NCBI RefSeq assembly: GCF_029168945.1
Contig: NC_083605.1
Location: forward strand, 37,647,280-37,711,279
Direction of reading: 5' to 3'
From: Cannabis sativa
Taxonomy: Eukaryota; Streptophyta; Magnoliopsida; Rosales; Cannabaceae
Length of the DNA stretch: 64,000 nt
The notes under the pieces were generated by a model, which had not been told where the DNA came from, made no database searches, and saw only the letters and a list, made by a program, of their open reading frames with translations. Numbering within the stretch: position 1 is the stretch's first letter; each line of letters begins with the position of its first letter. The position numbers were made by a program, and so were the translations under genes. This document shows positions 22,961-33,514 of this stretch, in pieces.

Positions 22961-23177
22961 TGTTATAGTGAGATTTCTCTCACCTAGAAACTCGAGACCA
23001 GACTCCTATTTAAAGGACACGTATATTCAGATTTCCATTGAAAGCTGGAATGTCCATGAGAGACTTCTCGAAGTTAAGACCCCGCCAAGGATAAAACCCG
23101 CGAGATACTGCGAGTACGACCAAAGTCGGATCGCGTAACTGTAACTCGCGTTATGCACGATGAGAGGAGAGATCCAA

Positions 23178-23203
23178 CTCGCATGTGTCGAGACATATGC
23201 GAG
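23178..23203. repeat. 26-bp near-palindrome in B's LTR
   Basis: CTCGCATGTGTC and GACATATGCGAG pair at 11 of 12 positions around a GA centre. A second pair built from the same core (CGCATGTC at 23300-23307, GACATGCG at 23324-23331) lies 97 bp downstream. This is a candidate regulatory or protein-binding site. The second LTR keeps it with one change in the right arm. Confidence 0.65.
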
Positions 23204-23577
23204 TATCCTCTCTATACTTCAGCGAAGGCATAGAGATCAACTCTCTATGATGTGATTTGGTCCCAACGACCCAATAGCCTTGATAAACCGATATAGACTC
23301 GCATGTCTAAGTTCTATCAGCTCGACATGCGATGTCTACAAGAGGCGATTACCTAAGGGCGCAGACGTTCCAAACGTACTGATGACCCTGCGAGCTCAAC
23401 AACGGAACATGAACAGTCAACTCGCAGATGCGGAAGACGCATACGTTGATGGACTTAGTAACTGTCGTTCATTTATTAATGTTAACGTTGTTTGGGTTTA
23501 ATTATTGCAATTCAATATGTAAATAATGGATTAACAATGAATGTGATCCTTGTGTAACCGATTGGACACCTGCTTTG

Positions 23578-23585
23578 TATATAAA
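23578..23585 (+). promoter_or_regulatory. LTR TATA box of element B
   Basis: TATATAAA, repeated at 34132-34139 in the 3' LTR. It lies about 250 bp ahead of the LTR end and is the likely core promoter for genomic RNA. Confidence 0.75.
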
Positions 23586-23834
23586 GCGGTGATCCACCAT
23601 GAAATGGCACCTACGAATCCTTTGCTACAGTGGACTAAGCAGATCACAATCTGACTGAACCACTATAATTCTTTGTCTTATTGATATTTTCCAGCTTTGT
23701 TGGTTGTTCTCACATTCCTAGTCGAGTACTCGCCATTCTAGGTCGAATACTCGCACTTGTCGTTTCTCTGAAAATTCTCTTTTGTATTAATCAAATAATA
23801 TATTCTGGTGTTGCGAAATTTACTCGACAGCATT

Positions 23835-23852
23835 TGGCGCCGTCTGTGGGAA
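23835..23852 (+). other. Primer-binding site of element B
   Basis: TGGCGCCGTCTGTGGGAA begins two bases after the LTR. I recall this site from many plant Tat-type elements. I do not assign the tRNA. Confidence 0.85.
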
Positions 23853-23893
23853 TCGACGAAAGATTTCATTCATTTCAAAGAACACTAATCATC

Positions 23894-25894
23894 ATGGCTG
23901 GAAATCACGCTAACGGAGCTAACAACGGGTCCATCAGTATTGGAATGATGAGTGTACCGCTGTCTGGAGCTGGAGTGCCACCTGTGGACGTCATCAATGG
24001 CGGAGTAGGGAGGAGCAATATAAGACCTCTCAACCTATTCCCAGAAACGACTGGCCCTCAAGTCGGGGACACGTCCACGCCACCAGCAACCATGCATTTT
24101 CCCCCCGTCACTCCGGCGGTGGTGTGCGAAGGAATGATCCAGCTCACCACTGATCAATATGCTGCGATTCAGGATCAACTGCGGGCACTACAAGCCGAAG
24201 TAGATGGACAGAGCCGAGCTCGATGCCCTCCTCGAGTTCCCGCCATTCGCACTGATAACCCTCAGGTAACAGCTTCTACACATCATACTAACCGTGTACG
24301 CAGGGAACGAAGAACTAATCCTGAAGCTCTGGACCTGAACCATCCAATGTCAAGGGATCAATCCACAAGGTTTCCAAACCAGAGCACACAAATCTACGAA
24401 GATCCTGAGCACCGTAATCCTCGCAGCCGACCATCGAGAGACAACGACGCAGAATCAGCCTCTTCGTCGTCGCATGGTCGCACTCCGAGCAGGTACACAA
24501 GGTCCGGATCTGTACAGACACAACAGGGAGGACGTTATCAGGTACACTGAGGTGATCTACGTGATCATCTCAACGCAGTTTTTAGGGCACGCTCTCGCGA
24601 CCCACATAATACCGAGACACTCCGTAATCCCCATGTGGGCGATCAGGGTGCCAACGCTGATAATAACCCGCCTATCGCGCCGATCGCGACCACTGGGATT
24701 AATCTCCCAGCAAACCTTGCCGCAGTAGTTGCGAGCCCCGCAGTTGCAGCGACTCCAGCTCCTACGACAGGAGGAATTGACCAAAGCATCCTCTTGCAGG
24801 CTTTGAAAATGCTCGAGCAGCAACGTAAGCCTATATATAAGCTGCATGGCACCTCGCCCTTTACTACAGAGGTGCGACAGGCTCAACTTCCAAAAGGGTT
24901 TCGTCTATCCGAATCCCTCAAATATAAAGGTACTTCTAACCCGATAGACTATTTAGAAAAATTTAATACTATAATGGAAGTAGACCAGGTACCACAGCTC
25001 GCAAAGTGCCGCATTCTTGCGGCAACACTCGAGGAAAATGCCCATGATTGGTTCACCCAATTACCCGAGGCATCAATATCGACGTGGGAAACCTTGGTCG
25101 ACCTATTTCTCACGCATTTCCAGGCCACAATGACGTATAGGCCACCTTATACGACTTTGGCCAACATCAAACAAGAACCTGGTGAGTCTTTACAAGACTA
25201 TTTCAAACGTTTTAATGCAGAAGTAACAAAGGTTGAGAAGGCCCCCGAGTCTTCGCTTGTTTGCATGTTGATAACAGGTATCTTGCCAAGGACCGACTTT
25301 TGGAAGGAACTACAAGCTCGAAGGCCCGAGTCCTTAGTAGAGTTCTTCGCCATGGCCGAACCTCACAAAAGAATTGAGAATTCGCTAGCGGAGTTAGAGA
25401 AGGGGAAGGACAAGCGCCGATCACCCATACCGCGGTCAAGATCTTGCAGTCCGCGAGGGAAGAACTCCAGGGGCCAAAGCCCAAGAAGACGTAGCCCGCG
25501 AAGACAGCGAAGTCCGAAGCTGGCCAAGTCTCCCCCAAAGAAGGAATCCCCGCCAAAAAGGAACGGTGGACCTCGCTTCGTCAATTATACAGAACTCGCA
25601 GTCCCTCGAGACCATATCTACGCGATTGAAGAAAGAAACAGAGTCTTCAAGAAGCCGCCCCCCATCAGGGGAAATCGCGACCGGAGGGATCCTAAAAAAT
25701 TCTGTAAGTACCACAAGGACATTGGTCACACTACTCTAGAATGTTGGGTCTTGCAGGATGAAATAGAGGAGCTGATCCGGAGAGGGAAATTCGACAAGTA
25801 CAAAAGGAGCAAGGAAAGTCATCCCCAAGCGGATGACAAAGGAGAAAACCAGAATGCGAGTGGCTCCAGAACACCTCGCAATATCCTGACATAA
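23894..25894 (+). pseudogene. Gag of element B, one in-frame stop
   Basis: Start MAGNHANGANN at 23894, 61 bp after the LTR. The frame is open to a TAA at 25892-25894 except for a TGA at 24548-24550, probably from CGA. The first third is Pro/Gly/Thr-rich, with a short helical region (AAIQDQLRALQAEV). The Gag domain is about 24890-25370 (YKGTSNPIDYLEKFNT to SLVCMLITGIL). An Arg/Ser-rich basic segment follows (RSRSCSPRGKNSRGQSPRRR). The zinc knuckle CKYHKDIGHTTLEC (CX2HX4HX4C) is near 25700. The protein would form the particle and bind RNA. The terminal TAA may itself come from a lost A: restoring one base gives a continuous gag-pol frame. Confidence 0.92.
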
Positions 25895-26700
25895 TTGGAG
25901 GACCACACATCGCAGGCGACTCTCGCAAATCACAAGAACGGTATGCCAGAGAAGCCAAGGAGAAGCTGCTTACCAATGTGAATAATCTTGGTGAACGGCC
26001 CGAGAAGCTCCTTAAGAAAGAATGCGATGACATCATCTTTACGGAGAGTGATGCGAGATGGGTCCATCACCTGCATTCTGATGCACTGGTGATAGTCGCC
26101 AATATTGGTGGAGACAAAGTCCATCGCATACTGGTTGACAATGGGAGTTCAGTGAATCTGCTGAATTTCCAAGCCTTCAAACAAATGGGGTTGCAGGAGA
26201 AGGATTTGCGACCTATGACATCGAGTATTTATGGTTTTTCGGGAGATGTCATAGCAATTAAAGGAATGATCAAACTCCCAATCACTTTGGGAACTCCCCC
26301 AGTTACAGCCAAGTCAATGGCAGACTTCGCAGTAATCGACCAATACTCAGCGTATAACGCCGTAATTGGTCGACCAATCCTGAAGGAGATGAAGATAATA
26401 ACATCGATCTATCATCTGACTATGAAGTTCCCTACTCCCACTGGAGTAGGTTCGGTGCGGGGAGTCCAATCCGACTCACGAAAATGTTATAACGCAGCCG
26501 TTAAACTCGCAGAAAAAAGGACGGTAAATGTTATCTACCTTTTGGAAGCACCACCTCCTCGCCAGGAGATCCTCAGGATCGAGGAGGTGCCGCACATAGA
26601 CGAACCAGACTTGGATCCAAGAATCCTCGATCACACCGCCGCAGCCCAAGCCTGGGAAGACACAATCGAGGTACCTATAGATCCTGTAGATAATAACAAG
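25895..26700 (+). pseudogene. Protease region of element B Pol
   Basis: This frame is open from before the gag stop (GGPHIAGDSRKSQERYAREAKEK) without a stop to 27228. The protease active site is HRILVDNGSSVNLL (about 26128-26165). The catalytic triplet is DNG rather than DTG/DSG, as is usual in this lineage. The second half has FAVIDQYSAYNAVIGRPILKEMKI, with the hydrophobic-Gly pattern of retropepsins. It cleaves the polyprotein. This domain looks intact. Confidence 0.9.
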
Positions 26701-27515
26701 GTTTTAAAAATTGGTTCTAAATTAAATTTACAGCTGCGAGAACAATTAACGACCTTTTTAAAGCGAAATCTTGATGTCTTTGCCTGGAAACATTCAGATA
26801 TGGTCGGGATATCTCCGCAAGTCATGTGTCATCGCTTGAACATTGACCCCAAATTGCGAGGTGTCCGACAAAAGCGCCGCAAAATGGACCCCGCGAGGTA
26901 CCAAGCGCTGAAAGAAGAAGTCGATCGCCTCCTTCTCTGCGGCTTTATACGGGAGTCGTTTTACCCCAACTGGTTAGCAAACCCCGTACTTGTGCCAAAG
27001 CCAAATGGCTCATGGCGCACATGTGTTGACTTTACAGATCTAAACAAAGCCTGTCCCAAAGACAGCTTTCCTCTTCCTAGCATTGACCAGCTTGTCGATG
27101 CCACTGCAGGTCACGAACTTTTGAGTTTCATGGATGCATACTCGGGATATAATCAAATCCCGATGTATGAACTGCATCAGAGCATACCTCGTTCATTACT
27201 GATCGAGGATTATACTGTTACAAAGTAATGCCTTTTGGTTTAATAAACGCAGGCGCGACTTATCAAAGGCTAGTGAATATGATGTTCGCAGATCTCATTG
27301 GAAAGACCATGGAGGTATATGTTGACGATATGCTCGTAAAATCACAACATGCGAAGGATCATATTGTCCACTTACAGGCCATGTTCGATATACTGCGACG
27401 ATAAAAGATGCGTCTAAATCCACTGAAATGCGTCTTTGCGGTTGGCTTTGGGAAATTCCTTGGTTTCATGGTTAATCAGTGAGGAATAGAAGCCAATCCT
27501 GCGAAGATCAGGGCA
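26701..27515 (+). pseudogene. Reverse transcriptase of element B, frameshift plus two stops
   Basis: The domain runs from KIGSKLNLQLREQL and NLDVFAWKHSDM, through CGFIRESFYPNWLANPVLVPK, RTCVDFTDLNKACPKD and the first catalytic Asp in FMDAYSGYNQIPM. Near 27180 one base is missing. The next frame gives the expected continuation with VMPFGLINAGATYQRL and the catalytic YVDD (27318-27329). In-frame stops follow at 27402 (TAA) and 27480 (TGA, probably from CGA). Apart from these, all key motifs are present. The enzyme would copy the element RNA into DNA. Confidence 0.93.
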
Positions 27516-28655
27516 TTGGTAGAAATGCCATCACCCACCAAACCAAAGGAGGTTCAGAGCCTCACAGGTAAATTCGCAGCCTTAAACCGCTTTATATCCA
27601 GATCTTCTGATAAATGTAAGGAGTTTTTTCAGATTTTGAAAGGCAACAACAGGTTCCATTGGAATGAAAAATGCGAGCAGGCCTTTCAAGATTTAAAAAC
27701 GCACTTGGGGCTGCCTCCGATCTTGTCAAAGCCATTGTCCGGAGAAGTCTTGTCCATCTATTTGGCCGTCTCAGAATATGCGATTAGTTCAGTGCTAATA
27801 CGCGAGGACCAAGGTCGCCAATACACAGTGTATTACGTCAGTAAGCGATTACTGGATGCCGAGACACGTTATCCCCATATGGAGAAATTGGATTTCGCCT
27901 TGATAATATCCTCAAGAAAATTGCGACCCTACTTCCAGGCTCACAGCATTGAAGTTTTGACGAACTTCCCCTTAAGACAAGTTCTAGCGACACCAGAAGC
28001 ATCGGGGAGATTGTTAAAATGGGCGATGGAGTTGAGTCAGTTCAACATCAAGTATAAACCAAGAACTGCGATCAAGGGGCAAGCCTTGGCAGATTTTATA
28101 CTCGAATTCCCCAGCACCGAGGTGGCAGTCGTAGAGGACAGAAGTGACATTGCTATAGCTGGCACAGAAACATGGACATTGTACGTCGATGGAGCCTCAA
28201 ATAGCGAAGGTTCTGGTAGTGGGATCTTGCTAATCAGTCCCAATAATTTCAAGGTACACGCTGCTTTACCTTTTGAGTTTTCTGCATCTAACAATGAAGC
28301 CGAGTTTGAGGCTTTAATCGCAGGATTGAAACTTGCCCTCGAGATGAAAGTCGAGTATCTTTAGGCTTTTAGAGACTCACAAATCGTGGTATGCCAGGTG
28401 AATGGAGAATACCTAGAAAGAGGCGGAAGATTGGTTAAATACTTAGCCATTGTTCGCGAAATAATGCAGAAGTTCAAAAATGTAGTCGTGTCTCGAGTAC
28501 CGCGTGCTCAGAATGCCCATGCACTCACATTGGCCCGTTTGGCCTCAACTAAAGAAGCCGAATTGCTCGATGTGATTCCGGTAGACGTATTGGCTCATTC
28601 AACCATAAATCAAGAAGTAATCATGGAGATAGATGGCATTCAGGAGATTACCTAG
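27516..28655 (+). pseudogene. Gypsy-type and archaeal-type RNase H of element B
   Basis: First domain (about 27640-28110): VLSIYLAVSEYAISSVLIRED to KPRTAIKGQALADFILEF. Its first catalytic position is not Asp (LAVSE), so it is probably an inactive connector. Second domain (about 28170-28540): WTLYVDGASNSEGSGSGIL, SNNEAEFEALIAGL and FRDSQIVVCQV supply D, E, D. The last motif reads NAHALTLARLA where a second Asp is expected, so the site is damaged. Stops lie at 28362 (TAG from CAG) and 28653 (TAG from TGG). A tandem pair of this kind is diagnostic for Tat-lineage elements. Confidence 0.9.
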
Positions 28656-29888
28656 ATGACTCCTATCCTCGCATATCTGGAAAAGGGGCTCTTACCCGAT
28701 GATAAAGTAGAGGCAAGAAAATTGCGACAGCGAGCAGCCCGTTATGTAATATATGACCAAAGGTTGTATCGCGGAAGTTTTAGTCAACCGCTTCTGAAAT
28801 GTATCAGTGGAGAGGATTGTGGTTACATACTTCGTGAAGTACACGAGGGGATTTGTGGCAATCACACCGGAGGTAATTCCCTTGCGTTAAAAATTATGCG
28901 GCAAGGGTATTACTGGCCAAAATTGCGACAAGATGCTCTCGCGTTTGCAAAGAAGTGTGACAGATGTCAGCGAATAGCCACTTACACACACCAGCCTCCG
29001 AGTAACCTCCATCCTGTCACAAGTCCATGGCCCTTTGCAATATGGGGAATTGATGTAATCGGCGAGTTACCCAAAGGAAAAGGCGGAGTCAAATATGCGG
29101 TAGTAGCAGTTGATTACTTCACGAAGTGGGCCGAAGCCAAAGCACTCGCAACCATCACAGCAACGAAATTGTGCGAGTTTGTCTATACCTCCATCATTTG
29201 TCGTTTTGGCATTCCGCATAAACTCATTTCAGACAATGGAAAACAGTTTGACTGCAAAGAGATGCGACAGCTATGCGACGATTTGGGAATTAAAAAGGAT
29301 TTTTCCGCAGTTGCTTACCCGCAGAGTAATGGACAAACTGAAGCCATTAATAAAATAATTAAACACACCATAAAAGGGAAACTAGAAGATCGCAAAGGAG
29401 CTTGGCCAGACGAGTTACCGCAAGTCCTATGGTCTTATAATACGACCCCTCGATCTACAATTGGCGAAACACCCTTCTCACTTTCTTATGGGTGCGAGGC
29501 CATGTTGCCAGTTGAGGTTGGGGCAGGTACCCTACGCAGAGATATTTTCAACATCTCGCAGAACCACGAGAATCAGCTATTCTGCCTTGATCTTTTGGAG
29601 GAAAAGCGTGACCAAGCGCACCTAAAAAATGCGGCTTACCAGCAGCGAACTGCAAGATACATTAACTCCAAAGTGAAAGTAAAAGCTCTGCGAGCAGGAG
29701 ACTTAGTCCTTAGAAGAGTAATGCAAAATACCAAAAACCCGTCGCATGGGGTCTTTAGGGATAATTGTGAAGGACCATACCTCATCGTAGAAAAAATTGG
29801 TGATGCAACGTATCGACTCGCAACACTCGATGGAACTGCGATTCCACGAGCATGGAATGGCGAGAGTTTGAAAATTTATTATCAATAG
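28656..29888 (+). pseudogene. Integrase of element B (domain itself uninterrupted)
   Basis: Open from 28656 to the stop at 29886. N-terminal zinc domain: VHEGICGNH and CDRCQ give HHCC. Core: WGIDVIGELP (first Asp), ISDNGKQFD (second Asp), NGQTEAINKI (Glu), the DDE catalytic triad. C-terminal part: LVLRRVMQNTKNPSHGVFRDNCEGPY, ending ESLKIYYQ. No chromodomain is seen. It is in the same frame as the RNase H part, separated only by the TAG at 28653, so it is the best preserved pol domain in the window. Confidence 0.93.
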
Positions 29889-30266
29889 TACTCGCATTAT
29901 TCGATTATGTTCACTCTTGTACTTATACTTAGATATTTTTCATTCAAAAGAAAAAAATCCTAAGTATAGGCGGGTATATATGCCCGAATGTACTATTGAT
30001 TATATGAATGAAATTACTTGTTAAATTTTCAAAAAATTTTATCAACTTTGTAAATATTTTCACTTATTACACCAAGCTGTAATTGAAGTCGCAAATATAT
30101 ATATACATAAAACGCGAGTACCCATGTACTGCGAAAATGTTTAAGGATAGTGATCCCCGCTGGGATATAAATTTGTCCAAAATAAAAAGAAATTTGTCTA
30201 AGTACAAAAGCGCGAGTACCCCTGTACCGCATATATAAAAAAGAGAAGTAAAATTAAAAAACATAA
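29889..30266. other. Convergent spacer of element B, with hairpin
   Basis: No gene. It lies between the pol stop and the stop of the antisense gene. An inverted repeat (TATACTTAG 29924-29932, CTAAGTATA 29960-29968) extends inward into T-rich and A-rich arms. It could mark 3' ends of the two convergent transcripts, as the different hairpin in A, C and D might. The rest is AT-rich with more CGCGAGTACC-like motifs. Confidence 0.55.
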
Positions 30267-32333
30267 TTAAACATCTGGAGCAGCAGGAGCAGTCTCATCC
30301 GCGACTTTGCTGATGACCTCGTTCTCGACTTCTTCAGCTTCTGCACCCTCGACCTCATCAGGAAGGTTCCCTCCCCCACCTTGGGTCTGAGTAGGCGACA
30401 TGGCACGAAAAGCCTCGGCCATCTCAGCGGCCTCTGCTCCGAGAAGAGAGAAGTCGAAGTCCAGAACTTTGGACAGAGTGGTATAAATATAATCAGACAC
30501 TGGCTGATCATACTGCTTCTTCCCATTCTCTCTCTCAGTCTCCAACTCGTGGGTCATCTCCTCGATCGTCGCCTGCGATTTCTTGACCTCGAGCTCCGCC
30601 TGCTCCTTAGCCTTGCTGATTTCTTCGAGCGCCTTCTCCTTCTTAGCCACTTCTTGCTTCAGCCTTTTTATGTTCTCTTGAAACTGGGCATTTTGCCTCT
30701 TCAGCGAGTCGGCTTCCTTCGAAGGAGTAGCAGCAGCTTTTATGAACAGAGTCATCGACTGCGCGGCCAGCTCAGCAGAGCGCGTAACAAGATCCTCATA
30801 AGGGACCTCGTCCAGGAACTTCTCTTGCATGGCTAGGAAGTCACGAGCTCGAACAGGTGGATCGATTACGACTTTCTTCCCCTTGTCCTGTGCGGTTTTG
30901 GCCAGCTTCTTGGAAGAGTCTGTGGCAAGGGTAGCCATCGCATCGCTCTTCCACTTTTGGGCGACAACGGGCGAAGTCGTCGTTGCTCCACCCTTCGGCT
31001 TGATCTTCAGGACAGGTGCGGACTTCAAGAAAGTCATATCTGCGAAGATAAATGAAAGATAAGTATAAGTCAAACTCTACCTATTAGTTTATAACAAGAG
31101 ATTAATTACCTGAGATTGGTCGAGGAGTTTGCTTAGAAAGGCATTTGTCTATTCGCTCTTGCTGCCTCTCGGATGGTTCTTTGTATACTGGCTCCCTTTG
31201 AAGACTTGCGTTCTCAGGAATCAGCTGATGTTCTCGCAACTTCGTAGTCGTACACAGTAATCGCCAGTCGCGATCTTGTACCGAAAGGCTCCCGAGGATT
31301 TCAGCCGTCTGTCTGCTAGTCGCGTCAAGTGTTGGTCGAACCGGTCTCTCTACGAGAACAACAAAGAGCGAGTAAGCAAAAGATCTCAAAAGTAATTCAG
31401 AAAATGTCTAAGTTAAAAAACACGCGACATACTAGGTCTGCGATTAAAGTCAGTTCTAATCCCCGGGACTTTAAAGACATAAAACCACTTCGATTTCCAA
31501 TCCCCAATGTTGGACACCATTCCTTCAGCCCCGTTGATCTTAGAAGTCGCCCATTTGCTAAAACAGTAGAAGCCATTATGAAGACCTACGCTTTCTATGT
31601 CGTAGAAATAGCTGAACTCTTCTACTTAGGGGGCCATATGGACATACTCCATGTACATCGTATAGAAGGCTAGGGCAGTGCGGTAGCTGTTTGGAGTTAG
31701 CTGAAAAGGCGATACGTCATATCGCCTGAGAATAGCTGCGATGAAGGGATGGAAGGGAACCGATACCCCACACCGAAGGATGGGTATTGAGACTACCACA
31801 TCCTCTGTGGGAATGATTGCAGGGTTAGTAAACGGAAGATGCGCTCTCTGAGACGGTTTAGGTCGCTGAAACACGAGTCGCAGCAAATTTAACCTCACAA
31901 AGGTGGTGAAGTCTGATTTGGAAACCCTCGAAATTAAATCCTCACACGCGAAGGGCTCATTCAGCTGGGTATCGTCAACCGAATCTGTCCCACTCCCTTC
32001 CGCCTCCTCTTCGTCCTCACCTAACTCGCGAACTGGGGTCATCCATTCATCGTCCATCTCCTCGACCTCGATGTCAGGAGCATGCCTCGAGTGGATAAGG
32101 TAGTCGCGGGCCGACACAGTGGACTCGCTGTCTCGAATGTCGATGGTCCCAGGTTCTGCGAGTTCCTGCACCATCCTTTCGATGTCCACAGAAGACATCG
32201 GGCCTAGCTCTATTGGAGCGGCCTCCTCTTCGGAAAGCGAGGTTGGGAGAAAGCTGTCCTCCTCCTGGTCAACTTCACCGTCGAATGCACGGCCTCCAGA
32301 GCCTAGCTGTTGGCTATCCGACAAGTCGCTCAT
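30267..32333 (-). pseudogene. Antisense three-exon gene of element B (PF04195-like domain and coiled coil)
   Basis: The minus-strand ATG (32333-32331, MSDLSDSQQ) follows TATCTTTCAG, so a leader intron probably ends at the start codon. Exon 1 (32333 to about 31434) has an acidic N-terminus, then SVPFHPFIAAILRRYDVSPFQLTPNSYRTALAFYTMYMEYV, resembling PF04195, one in-frame TAA (31628-31626), and GNIGDWK-like SNIGDWKSKWFYVF. The exon ends at A|GTATGT. Exon 2 is about 31350-31110 (acceptor CTCGTAG, donor CAG|GTAATT). Exon 3 begins after TTCGCAG at about 31039 and is open to 30267: a Lys-rich segment, a long coiled coil (ENIKRLKQEVAKKEKALEEISKAKEQ) and an acidic Ala-rich tail. The function is unknown. 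It resembles the genes in A, C, D and F. Confidence 0.82.
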
Positions 32334-32458
32334 CTGAAAGATAGAAGGTCGCACCTGATAGAATGGTCAGCATCCTTACGAATGTTGACCACCCCGTTCA
32401 TATGCGAGTAAAGATGCGAATAAGTCACGCATCCTGGGCCAAGCGATATACCTCCAGA

Positions 32459-32539
32459 AACGGCTGGGAGAAACTCAGTTACTCAAGGGGCATGCGTTCT
32501 CGAGCATGACCCTGAAATTACTGAGTTACTCCCACCGTT
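32459..32539 (-). ncRNA. Hairpin 1 in the antisense-gene leader of element B
   Basis: An 81-nt imperfect inverted repeat: AACGGCTGGGAG pairs with CTCCCACCGTT through one bulged C, continuing through CTCAG/CTGAG to a GGGGCATG/CATGACCC apex. It lies between the antisense-gene promoter and ATG, so it would be in the primary transcript. Called ncRNA only as a candidate folded RNA; processing is not shown. Confidence 0.45.
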
Positions 32540-32593
32540 CCGAGACTACCTATCAGCCAAAGAGTACGATCATTTGAGTATCATCGCATATTG

Positions 32594-32678
32594 CAAATGG
32601 CTGGGTGTACCTCAGTATCTCAAGGGGCATATAATCGCATATATGACCATTAGAATACTGAGATACACCCACCATTTG
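32594..32678 (-). ncRNA. Hairpin 2 in the antisense-gene leader of element B
   Basis: An 85-nt imperfect inverted repeat with the same architecture as hairpin 1, 135 bp away: CAAATGGCTGGGTG pairs with CACCCACCATTTG around the same bulged C, then CTCAGTAT/ATACTGAG, then GGGGCATATA/ATATGACC. Pairs differ from hairpin 1 but are compensated (GGGAG/CTCCC against GGGTG/CACCC; ACGG/CCGT against ATGG/CCAT). Confidence 0.45.
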
Positions 32679-33226
32679 GAAAAAGCGATTGATACCCTCG
32701 CGACTCAACCCACGACATATAAAAATCCTAAAAGATCTAGCCAATAATCAGAAGTAAATAAGTTTTGTCAGTGTGCGAGTATTCAAACTGTTCATCCGAA
32801 TACCCGCGAGTATTCAAAGTATGAAACAACGCCTATTTAAATATTTCTTACACAGTATGCGGTTATTCCAATTTACAGGTCATTTTTCATAAGATTACCC
32901 AGTTTTTTTTACCCAAAAAATGTAACCTCATACATTTCCCTTACAAACATACATTCCTAACGAGCCTCAAAATACCAAAACCCAGAAAAACATTCTTTCT
33001 CAAACACAGAAAACACAAAATACAATGGAACTTGAAACTAACCTTTAGTTTTGGCAAGTTGTTCCTGCGATTGCACTCGATCACTTCTGAGATTGAGGAT
33101 ATTTTATAAAAGAACGGTAGAAATCTGGGCAAAAGATGAAAACGGTTTTGAAGTCTCTGTAAGGGAGGGAAGAAGGAAGTTAAGAAACAAGGGGGAAAAA
33201 TGGAGGATGTGATTTGTATCAAAGGG

Positions 33227-33269
33227 TTTAAATATCCATATCCCTCATTAATTGGGATCACGACACGTG
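33227..33269 (-). promoter_or_regulatory. Candidate promoter of the antisense gene in element B
   Basis: The minus strand carries a G-box (CACGTG, 33264-33269) followed about 30 bp later by TATTTAAA (33234-33227). About 890 bp of leader precede the ATG. Elements A and C also combine a G-box and TATA box ahead of this gene, with wider spacing. It lies between the gene and the 3' LTR, outside the LTR. Confidence 0.45.
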
Positions 33270-33500
33270 GCAGCCAGAATGCCTAAGGTCGCCCAATCCA
33301 ACGGCCAACGATGGCCACGCCTACACGAAAACCGAGGAGTTTTTGTGCCATGGCACCATAAATGCAATAAAAAGTAATAATTACAGCCGTCATTTTTCGA
33401 AACCCTCGATGGGACAACCAAAAGGTCACCTCCTCGTGACAACCCTTCACCTTTCTCTCGAGCAATAGTTTCCCTCTGTGACCGCACCTGTCACATCGCG

Positions 33501-33514
33501 AAACTAGGGGCATG
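33501..33514 (+). other. Polypurine tract of element B
   Basis: AAACTAGGGGCATG directly before the 3' LTR. It is purine-rich and at the position where plus-strand DNA synthesis is primed; it is less pure than the tract in A and C. Confidence 0.65.

Larger units (their letters stand above)
22961..23832 (+). repeat. 5' LTR of element B
   Basis: 872 bp, TGTTATAG...GACAGCA (the partner ends GACAACA). It holds ten copies of CTCGC or GCGAG, two inverted repeats and a TATA box at 23578-23585. Confidence 0.95.

Noticed and set aside
32459..32678. Calling the two hairpins a known microRNA
   Set aside because: Apart from a short CTCAAGGGG core I recognise no mature microRNA, and there are no small-RNA data.
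33248..33513. Minus-strand frames next to B's 3' LTR
   Set aside because: They cover the promoter and G-box region of the antisense gene and have no recognisable protein motif.
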